Position numbers and translations under genes: made by a program. Source: JAKAQB01 sp027320105 (GTDB taxonomy: Bacteria > Actinomycetota > Acidimicrobiia > Acidimicrobiales > Palsa-688). From it: a DNA stretch of 5,717 nt. The notes under the pieces were generated by a model. The model had not been told where the DNA came from. It saw nothing but the letters and a program-made list of their open reading frames with translations, and made no database searches. Numbering within the stretch: position 1 is the stretch's first letter; each line of letters starts with the position of its first letter. Of the stretch, positions 1 to 4,343 are shown one piece after another. The stretch lies in the NCBI GenBank assembly GCA_027320105.1, contig DAHVMA010000024.1, positions 1 to 5,717 of the forward strand, read 5' to 3'.

Positions 1-468
1 GAGGGCCAGGCCGAGCTGGTCGGCGGGGAAGGCGTCGGTGATGATGGCGGCCGAGTTGGCCATGAGCAGCGCCCCGCCGATCGCCTGGAACATGCGCAGG
101 ATCACCAGCTCCAAGGCGCCCGTCGACCCGTGGCTCCACACCAGCGACAACAGGATCGCCCCGACGGTGAACCATGCGAAGCCCAGGTTGTACATCTTCA
201 CCCGGCCGAAGATGTCGCCGATGCGCCCCACGGTGACGACGACGGCCGCCGCCACGAGCATGTAGCCCATCAAGATCCACAGCAGGAACGGGAAGTTGGC
301 CGGGGACAGCGGGTTGAGGTGGATGCCCCGGAAGATCACGGGCAGAGCGATGATCAAGCTGGTCGTGTTCATCGTGGCCAGCACCACCCCGATGGTGGTG
401 TTCGAGAGGACCACCCACTTGTAGCGGGGCCCGACGAGCGGGGACGAGGCGGGTGCGGGCGCGGTCAT
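1..468 (-). CDS. DHA2-type MFS drug exporter MFS1, N-terminal part (runs off left edge)
   Basis: This is the first 156 residues of a multi-pass inner-membrane transporter of the major facilitator superfamily, most like the 14-helix drug:proton antiporter (DHA2) group. A short Ala/Pro-rich N-terminus leads into TM1 at about residues 18-44, which ends in ALPVIF. TM2 is at about 60-80. The cytoplasmic loop motif GRIGDIFGRVKMY follows at about 81-93, matching MFS motif A. TM3 and TM4 follow, with the conserved RMFQAIGGALL at about 125-135. The ATG at 468-466 overlaps the stop of the upstream marR gene as ATGA, with GAGG (plus-strand 476-479) 7 nt upstream as a likely binding site. The overlap points to translational coupling and control by that MarR protein. 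In TM1 the acidic residue common in this group (LDxTIVxVALP) is Asn34. The family call is firm, the substrate is unknown, and the C-terminal part lies outside the window. Confidence 0.9.
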   Translation of the reverse strand, partial: MTAPAPASSPLVGPRYKWVVLSNTTIGVVLATMNTTSLIIALPVIFRGIHLNPLSPANFPFLLWILMGYMLVAAAVVVTVGRIGDIFGRVKMYNLGFAWFTVGAILLSLVWSHGSTGALELVILRMFQAIGGALLMANSAAIITDAFPADQLGLAL

Positions 469-1013
469 GGCGACACCTCGGTCGCCTCGCGGGGGTCCCC
501 GCCGGGGCCGGGTGCGTCACCGGGGCGTTCGGTGGCGAGCGCTTCGAGCAGGGCGACGACCCGCTCGAGGCAGACTCGGTCGGCCTCGCCCAAGGCGGCG
601 AGGCGGCCGGCGAGCCAGGCGGTGCCCACCTCGGCTCGCCGGGCGAGCAGGTCGGTGCCAGCAGGCGTTGCGACCACGAGGACGCCGCGACGGTCGGCCG
701 GGTTCGCCCGGCGGGCGACGAGGCCGGCCTCTTCGAGCTTGTCGGCAAGGCGCGTCACGGCCGGCGAGGGAAGCCCTTCGAGCTCGGCGAGCTGGCCGAC
801 GCCGAGCGGCCCGCCACCGACCACGGTGGCGAGCGCGGACAGCTGCGCCAGCGACAGCTCGGAGGGGTCCTGGCGGCGCAGCTGGCGGGCCAGCCGGATC
901 ATCGACAGCCGCAGCCGCCCGGCCAGCGCCCGGGGATCGCCCGCCATCGAGGAGCGTGGGCCCGTCGCCATGTTGCTCGCGGCCGTCGAGCTTGGCGCTG
1001 CGCCGTCGGCCAT
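465..1013 (-). CDS. MarR-family transcriptional regulator (marR1)
   Basis: This 182-residue winged-helix DNA-binding protein probably represses its own operon and the linked exporter until a small-molecule ligand releases it. A helix at about residues 30-48 and the segment LSLAQLSALATV (54-65) lead into the HTH. The recognition helix region SPAVTRLADKLEEAGLV is at about 83-99. The wing carries the MarR signature DRRG (D107, R108, R109), followed by a C-terminal dimerisation helix at about 139-162 and a Pro/Gly-rich tail. An upstream in-frame ATG at 1037 would add eight residues. The ATG at 1013 is preferred because a strong AAGGAGG (plus-strand 1019-1025) lies 5 nt upstream of it. The stop overlaps the MFS1 start by 4 nt, a typical MarR-exporter operon. 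It is divergent from the dienelactone hydrolase gene, so it may also control that promoter; this is inferred from position. Confidence 0.93.
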   Translation of the reverse strand: MADGAAPSSTAASNMATGPRSSMAGDPRALAGRLRLSMIRLARQLRRQDPSELSLAQLSALATVVGGGPLGVGQLAELEGLPSPAVTRLADKLEEAGLVARRANPADRRGVLVVATPAGTDLLARRAEVGTAWLAGRLAALGEADRVCLERVVALLEALATERPGDAPGPGGDPREATEVSP

Positions 1014-1018
1014 CGTCG

Positions 1019-1025
1019 CCTCCTT
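1019..1025 (-). promoter_or_regulatory. Ribosome binding site of marR1
   Basis: The minus strand reads AAGGAGG, a full match to the Shine-Dalgarno consensus, with 5 nt to the ATG at 1013. It decides between the two in-frame ATGs, favouring 1013 over 1037. Confidence 0.85.
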
Positions 1026-1041
1026 CGAACTGCACACCCAG

Positions 1042-1068
1042 GGTAACCAGATCGATAACTAAGCTACC
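1042..1068. promoter_or_regulatory. Candidate operator: imperfect inverted repeat in the marR1/DLH gap
   Basis: The ends mirror each other: GGTAAC at 1042-1047 and GCTACC at 1063-1068, matching at five of six positions around a 15-nt AT-rich centre that contains ATCGATAACTA (1051-1061). The position between divergent genes, one of them a marR, and the local AT richness fit a MarR operator. The arms are short and the centre is not symmetric, so this is only a candidate. Confidence 0.35.
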
Positions 1069-1097
1069 ATGTATGACCGATACCGACTAGGCTGCCA

Positions 1098-1147
1098 GGG
1101 GTGCAGGGGGACGTGCTCAAAGAGCGGCTTGCGGGGTGCACCACCCC
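1098..1147. repeat. Repeated GGGGTGCA and small hairpin in the DLH leader
   Basis: GGGGTGCA occurs at 1098-1105 and again at 1133-1140, 35 bp apart start to start. The second copy forms the left side of a small inverted repeat: GGGGTG (1133-1138), a CAC loop, and CACCCC (1142-1147). It has no T-tract and so is not a standard terminator. It may be a protein site or a leader structure upstream of the DLH ribosome binding site; chance is possible at this GC content. Confidence 0.35.
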
Positions 1148-1182
1148 TCGGTCGGACCGCGGGCAGCGTGTGAAGCGGCGGT

Positions 1183-1192
1183 AGAAGGAGGT
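1183..1192 (+). promoter_or_regulatory. Ribosome binding site of the DLH gene
   Basis: AGAAGGAGGT is a near-perfect Shine-Dalgarno sequence ending 4 nt before the ATG at 1197. It fixes the start of the dienelactone hydrolase gene and suggests efficient translation. Confidence 0.88.
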
Positions 1193-1196
1193 CGCG

Positions 1197-2078
1197 ATGG
1201 AGCTGGCATCGGAGTGGGTCGAGCTTCCAAGCCCGCGCGGCGCGCTGTCCGCGTACCTGGTCCGGGCGGCACCGGCCGGGGCGCCGCTGCCGGGCGTGGT
1301 CGTCGTCCAGGAGATCTGGGGCGTCGACGGCCACATCCAAGACGTCGCCGACCGCCTGGCGGCCGCCGGGTACGTGGCGGTGGCGCCCGACCTGTACTCG
1401 GTCGGCGGCGGGAGGCCACCGGCGCTCGCGCCCGACCGCATCGAGGCGGCCAAGGCGTTCTTGAACACGATCCCACCCGGTGACTGGATGACCATGCTCG
1501 GCGACGCCGCCCGGCGCCGTGAGGCCCTCGCCCGGCTCCCCGGAGAGGGCGAGCGCGTCGATGAGACCCTGGGCGCCCTCTTCGGCGGCGCGGGGGGCGA
1601 TGCCGGGCGCCACCGGGGTGTCCTCGAGGCGGCCGTCGGCTTCGTGGGCTCCCATCCGGCCTGCGGGGGGCGGCCGGTCGGCACGGTCGGGTTCTGCATG
1701 GGCGGGAGCCTGGCGGCGGAGCTGGCGTGTGAGGCGACCGGGCTCGCCGCCGCGGCCGTCTTCTACGGGAGCTCCCCGAGCCCCGAGCAGGCGCGCCGGG
1801 TCGCCTGCCCGCTGCGGGGCTTCTACGGCGAGGACGACCCGCGCATCGTCTCGGGACTGCCCGCCTTCGCCCAGGCGCTCGACGCCGCGGGGGCGGACCA
1901 CGAGCTGCGGATCTACCCGGGGGCCGGCCACGCCTTCTTCAACGACACCCGGCCGAGCTACCGTCCCGACGCGGCCCGCGACGCCTGGGCGCGCACGCTC
2001 GGGTTCTTCGCCGAGGCGCTCGGGCCGGCACCGACCGTCGCGCCGGCCGAGCCCGGTGGCGCCCGGGACGGGTCCTGA
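1197..2078 (+). CDS. Dienelactone hydrolase family protein (alpha/beta hydrolase)
   Basis: This 293-residue, probably cytoplasmic hydrolase belongs to the dienelactone hydrolase family, whose founding members open the lactone ring of dienelactones in chloroaromatic breakdown using a Cys-Asp-His triad. Visible landmarks are QEIWG (E39, the family's conserved Glu near the active site), GFCMGG at 165-170 with nucleophile C167, GEDDP at 211-215 with probable D214, and GAGHAFFND at 242-250 with H245. All catalytic residues appear intact. The protein is longer than the roughly 235 residues of classical ClcD. Much of the excess is an insertion at about 85-155 between the second conserved block and the nucleophile strand, plus a Pro/Ala tail after 275. 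There is no signal peptide. The MFS exporter gene starts 70 bp downstream on the same strand, probably in one operon. The family is clear; the substrate is not, since many members act on other esters or lactones. Confidence 0.93.
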   Translation: MELASEWVELPSPRGALSAYLVRAAPAGAPLPGVVVVQEIWGVDGHIQDVADRLAAAGYVAVAPDLYSVGGGRPPALAPDRIEAAKAFLNTIPPGDWMTMLGDAARRREALARLPGEGERVDETLGALFGGAGGDAGRHRGVLEAAVGFVGSHPACGGRPVGTVGFCMGGSLAAELACEATGLAAAAVFYGSSPSPEQARRVACPLRGFYGEDDPRIVSGLPAFAQALDAAGADHELRIYPGAGHAFFNDTRPSYRPDAARDAWARTLGFFAEALGPAPTVAPAEPGGARDGS

Positions 2079-2148
2079 CCCACGGGCCGTGGCCGGTGCC
2101 AGCCGCCCCGAGGTCAGCGACGCGCCGTGACGCCACGGGCGAGCCCGC
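2079..2148 (+). other. Short DLH-MFS2 intergenic spacer with a GC-rich inverted repeat
   Basis: The 70-bp gap holds CCACGG (2080-2085) and CCGTGG (2087-2092) separated by one base, right after the DLH stop. As RNA this would fold as a 5-bp stem with a 3-nt loop. CCACGGGC recurs at 2133-2140. No U-tract follows, so read-through into the MFS gene is expected. No separate promoter is evident. Confidence 0.35.
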
Positions 2149-3645
2149 GTGAGCGCGCCCGGGCGCGCCGTCGTCCCGGCGGCGGGGGGCGCCAAGTGGG
2201 CGATCCTCGCCGTGACGACCCTCGGGGCCTTCATCGCCAACGTCGACGCGACGATCGTCGTCGTCGGCCTGCCGCGCATCTTGGAGGGCCTGCACGCCAG
2301 CATCACGACCGGCCTGTGGACCATGACGGGCTACCTGCTCGTGAGCACCGTCCTGTTGCTGCCCGTCGGACGGTTCTCGGACCTGTTCGGCCGCAAGCGC
2401 ATCTACCTCGTCGGCTTCCTCGTCTTCGCCCTCGGCTCGGCGCTGTGCGCGCTGGCACCGTCGGGGGGATGGCTGGTCGGGTTTCGCTTCCTCCAGGGCG
2501 TCGGCGGCGCGATCCTGGCGAGCGTGGCCACGCCGATCATCACCGAGGCGTTCCCCTCCGAGGAGCTCGGCCGGGCGCTCGGGATCAACTCGGTGGCCTG
2601 GGTGCTTGGCTCGGTCGTCGGCCCGGTCGTCGGCGGGGCGCTCGTGAGCGCCTTCGGGTGGCGCTCGATCTTCTGGGTCACCGTGCCCTTCGCCCTGGCC
2701 GGTGCGCTCGTCGGCGCGGCCGTGCTGCCGTCGCGGGCGCGTGCGGCCGGGCGCCAGCCGATGGACTGGGTCGGGGCGGCGAGCTTCACCGTCGCCCTGA
2801 CGGCGTTGCTCGTCGCCCTCTCCGAGGGGCTCGCCTGGGGCTGGGCGAGCGCCCGGATCCTCGGCCTGTTCGCCCTTGCGGCCGCCGCCCTCGTCGCCTT
2901 CTTCGTGACCGAAACCCGCCGGGCCCGCCCGCTGTTCGCGCTCGGTCTGTTCCGCCACCGCCACTTCGCTGCCGCCCAGGGCGTCGTCGTCTCGGCGAGC
3001 ATCGCCTTCTTCGCGACGACGTTCCTCCTCACCTTCTACCTCCAAGGGGCGATCCACGAGACGCCGCTCGTGACGGGGCTGCTGCTCATCCCGCTCTCGG
3101 GCCCCCAGATGCTGACCGGGCCGCTCGGGGGGCGCCTGGCGGACCGCCTCGGCTACCCGGGTCCGATCATCGGCGGCCTCGTCGTCTTAGGTGTCGGCGC
3201 CTTCCTGCTCAGCCTGCTCGGGCCCAGCCTTGCGCTCGCCGGCCTCGTCGTGCCGCTCGCGCTCATCTCGGTCGGCAACGGCTTCTACTGGCCCGCGCTC
3301 GTGAAGGCGACGATGCAGTCCGCCCCGGCCCAGGTCGCCGGAGCCGCCGCGGGCATGTTCTACACGCTGCGCAACGTCGGCTTCACCCTGTCGCTGACCC
3401 TCGCGCTGCTCAGCGCCGAGACCAGCCTGCCCCCGGCCGTCGCGACCAGGGTCTTCCTCGGCGTAGGGGGCGTGCTGAGCGCCTCGTCTGCCCGAGCGCT
3501 CGTCCACAGCGTCGACGTGGCCTTCCTGCTGTTCGTCGCCTGCTACGCGCTCGCCCTGGTCGTCTCCCTTGGCCTCCTGCGGCGCGTCCCCGCTGCAACA
3601 GGCACCGCGACAGACGGGCCACCGCTCGACTCGCGAGGCGCGTGA
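2149..3645 (+). CDS. DHA2-type MFS multidrug exporter MFS2 (EmrB/QacA-like, 14 TM)
   Basis: This is a complete 498-residue inner-membrane transporter expected to export small toxic compounds in exchange for protons. TM1 (about 17-42) carries NVDATIVVVGLP with the acidic D33 typical of the DHA2 group. TM2 is at about 55-74. Motif A, GRFSDLFGRKRIY, is at 74-86. The helix with RFLQGVGGAIL is at about 113-123, and the antiporter motif C, GSVVGPVVGG, is at 154-163. A second motif-A-like loop, GGRLADRLGYPG, lies at about 327-338 in the second half. Hydrophobic stretches continue to about 477, consistent with 14 helices and the usual length. The GTG at 2149 is the first start after an in-frame stop at 2128-2130 and precedes TM1, but no good ribosome binding site is visible. 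Translation may therefore depend on the upstream DLH gene. Leu347 (3187-3189) uses TTA, the only such codon in the window's genes. Its substrate may relate to that of the DLH enzyme; this is inference. Confidence 0.93.
   Translation: MSAPGRAVVPAAGGAKWAILAVTTLGAFIANVDATIVVVGLPRILEGLHASITTGLWTMTGYLLVSTVLLLPVGRFSDLFGRKRIYLVGFLVFALGSALCALAPSGGWLVGFRFLQGVGGAILASVATPIITEAFPSEELGRALGINSVAWVLGSVVGPVVGGALVSAFGWRSIFWVTVPFALAGALVGAAVLPSRARAAGRQPMDWVGAASFTVALTALLVALSEGLAWGWASARILGLFALAAAALVAFFVTETRRARPLFALGLFRHRHFAAAQGVVVSASIAFFATTFLLTFYLQGAIHETPLVTGLLLIPLSGPQMLTGPLGGRLADRLGYPGPIIGGLVVLGVGAFLLSLLGPSLALAGLVVPLALISVGNGFYWPALVKATMQSAPAQVAGAAAGMFYTLRNVGFTLSLTLALLSAETSLPPAVATRVFLGVGGVLSASSARALVHSVDVAFLLFVACYALALVVSLGLLRRVPAATGTATDGPPLDSRGA
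2153..2168. repeat. 16-bp perfect GC palindrome at the start of MFS2
   Basis: GCGCGCCCGGGCGCGC is a perfect palindrome covering codons 2-7 of the exporter, directly after its GTG start. As RNA it could fold into a 6-bp stem with a 4-nt loop. In such GC-rich DNA a palindrome of this size can arise by chance about once in a window this long, so a function is not claimed. Confidence 0.4.
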
Positions 3646-3785
3646 CGCTCGGCGCAACGCACCGCAGGCCGGCCGGCGAGCTTGTCGGACCCGAGCGTTC
3701 GAAGCGGGTCGCCGGCACCGGGTCTGCGAGCCGAGGGCGCTCGATGGCACCAGAATACCTCTGCTACAGAGCTATCCATGGTGCC
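3646..3785 (+). promoter_or_regulatory. MFS2-marR2 intergenic region, probable promoter of the marR2-ABC operon
   Basis: The 140-bp gap starts GC-rich and turns notably A/T-richer at about 3744-3780, as expected of a promoter. A 6-bp inverted repeat, GACCCG (3688-3693) and CGGGTC (3705-3710), encloses an 11-nt loop containing TTCGAA. It lacks a T-tract, so it is at most a weak terminator. TGCTACAGA (3762-3770) resembles an extended -10 element (TGn plus a weak hexamer), but no matching -35 was found. Confidence 0.5.
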
Positions 3786-3787
3786 AT
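3744..3787. promoter_or_regulatory. Nested inverted repeat over the marR2 start: candidate operator or start-codon hairpin
   Basis: The outer arms ATGGCACCA (3744-3752) and TGGTGCCAT (3779-3787) are perfect 9-bp complements. Inside them, ATACCTCTG (3755-3763) and CAGAGCTAT (3767-3775) pair at eight of nine positions around a CTA loop. The centres of the two pairs differ by only half a base, so together they make one 44-nt imperfect hairpin of about 17 pairs, with one C-C mismatch and a 2x3 internal loop. It coincides with the A/T-rich promoter-like patch just before a marR gene, where autoregulatory MarR operators usually lie. The right arm includes the first two bases of the preferred ATG (3786), so in RNA the fold would also hide the start codon. 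Confidence 0.6.
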
Positions 3788-4343
3788 GGTCGCCGACGCC
3801 CGGACCGAGAGGAGCGCCGCCAGGGTCCCAGCCGAGCCAGATCCCAACCAGGATCTGGCCGCCGAGCTACTCGGAGCCATCGCCGCCGTGCGCCGCAGCC
3901 TACACCGTCGCAGCGGGCTCTCCGGGATGCTGCGCGGCCTGACCGGCTCGCAGCTCGAGCTGGTGCGCCTGCTCCGGCGACAGCCGGGCCTGTCGGTAGC
4001 GGGCGCCGCCGCCGAGCTACGCCTCGCGCCCAACACGGTCAGCACCCTCGTGCACCAGCTGTGCCAGCTCGGCGTCGTGGCGCGCGAAGAGGACCTCGCC
4101 GACCGCCGCGTCACCCACCTGCGCCTGGTGGCCGAGGCGAGCAGCCTGCTCGCCGAGCACCACGACCAGCGCGTCCTCGCGCTCGCCGAGGCGGCGAGCC
4201 GGCTCTCGGCTAAAGAACGCGAGGGCCTCCAGCGTGCGCGGGTGCTGATGGACCGACTGGCGTGCGTGCTCTGCGAGGACCGCGCTCCCCCCGGCCGGCC
4301 CGAGCCGGCCGGGGGCCGCTCGGCCAGAGGGGCGGGCCGGTGA
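3786..4343 (+). CDS. MarR-family transcriptional regulator (marR2)
   Basis: This 185-residue winged-helix regulator probably represses the ABC exporter operon it leads. Helix DLAAELLGAIAAVRRSL is at about residues 23-39, LTGSQLELVRLL at 52-63, the recognition helix region APNTVSTLVHQLCQLGVV at 81-98, and the wing with DRR (D106-R108) at 101-115. A C-terminal dimerisation helix runs at about 140-163 and ends in CVLC (C160, C163), followed by a Pro/Gly/Arg tail. The start is uncertain. An in-frame ATG at 3744, with GAGGG 6 nt upstream, would add 14 residues. However, seven of those 14 codons end in A or T, unlike the body of these genes, and they lie inside the inverted repeat at 3744-3787. I therefore prefer 3786, which lacks a ribosome binding site and may be leaderless. 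The stop overlaps the ABC ATPase start by 4 nt. Confidence 0.87.
   Translation: MVADARTERSAARVPAEPDPNQDLAAELLGAIAAVRRSLHRRSGLSGMLRGLTGSQLELVRLLRRQPGLSVAGAAAELRLAPNTVSTLVHQLCQLGVVAREEDLADRRVTHLRLVAEASSLLAEHHDQRVLALAEAASRLSAKEREGLQRARVLMDRLACVLCEDRAPPGRPEPAGGRSARGAGR
4288..4315 (+). repeat. Perfect 12-bp all-G/C hairpin between marR2 and the ABC ATPase
   Basis: CCCCCGGCCGGC (4288-4299) and GCCGGCCGGGGG (4304-4315) are exact complements separated by the loop CCGA. It lies in the last codons of marR2 (encoding its PGRPEPAG tail). It ends 10 nt before the AGAGGGG ribosome binding site and 24 nt before the GTG of the ATPase. No T-tract follows, so it is not a classical terminator. It could stall polymerase or ribosomes, protect mRNA, or set the ratio of regulator to transporter; these roles are inference. 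Confidence 0.65.
4326..4332 (+). promoter_or_regulatory. Ribosome binding site of the ABC ATPase gene
   Basis: AGAGGGG lies 7 nt upstream of the GTG at 4340, inside the end of marR2. It supports this GTG rather than the upstream in-frame ATG at 4262, which would lie deep in marR2. Confidence 0.6.

Larger units (their letters stand above)
1014..1196. promoter_or_regulatory. Divergent intergenic control region between marR1 and DLH
   Basis: These 183 bp separate two divergent start codons, so they must hold promoters for both directions. The stretch at about 1042-1090 is visibly richer in A/T than anything around it and is the likely promoter/operator zone. A plus-strand TATGAC (1072-1077) matches four of six bases of a -10 box, but no convincing -35 was found for either direction, so promoters are not assigned individually. 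From about 1091 to 1182 the sequence is GC-rich, with short repeats and a small hairpin, and could be the DLH mRNA leader. Confidence 0.6.

Noticed and set aside
130..1090. Plus-strand open frames over MFS1 and marR1
   Set aside because: All are complementary-frame translations of the two minus-strand genes, which have recognisable domains, a ribosome binding site and a coupled overlap.
2153..2168. 16-bp GC palindrome as a specific protein-binding site
   Set aside because: A palindrome of this length made only of G and C is not surprising in a 5.7-kb window of this composition, so it is kept as a repeat without a functional claim.
1059..2324. 421-codon minus-strand open frame opposite the DLH gene
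   Set aside because: It is antisense to a clear DLH gene with an intact triad and a strong ribosome binding site. Its translation is low-complexity and Arg/Gly/Pro-rich with no motif, and it would also block the divergent promoter region.
1939..3057. 372-codon minus-strand open frame opposite MFS2
   Set aside because: Its composition is dominated by Arg, Asp, Glu and Gly, as expected of the reverse strand of a GC-rich membrane protein gene. No start signal or domain is visible.
3688..3710. GACCCG/CGGGTC inverted repeat as a terminator after MFS2
   Set aside because: The stem is only 6 bp with an 11-nt loop and no T-tract. It is too weak to call a terminator and is recorded only as part of the intergenic region.
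2127..3785. Long plus-strand open frame (2127-4343) that would fuse about 550 residues onto MarR2
   Set aside because: It runs out of frame through the MFS2 gene. The translation is Arg/Pro/Gly-rich without recognisable domains, while the 2149 frame gives a complete exporter. The open frame is a by-product of high GC; only its end from 3786 is real.
3776..3789. CCATGG repeated twice with a 2-bp spacer as an independent operator
   Set aside because: It overlaps the right arm of the larger inverted repeat at 3744-3787, which explains most of it.
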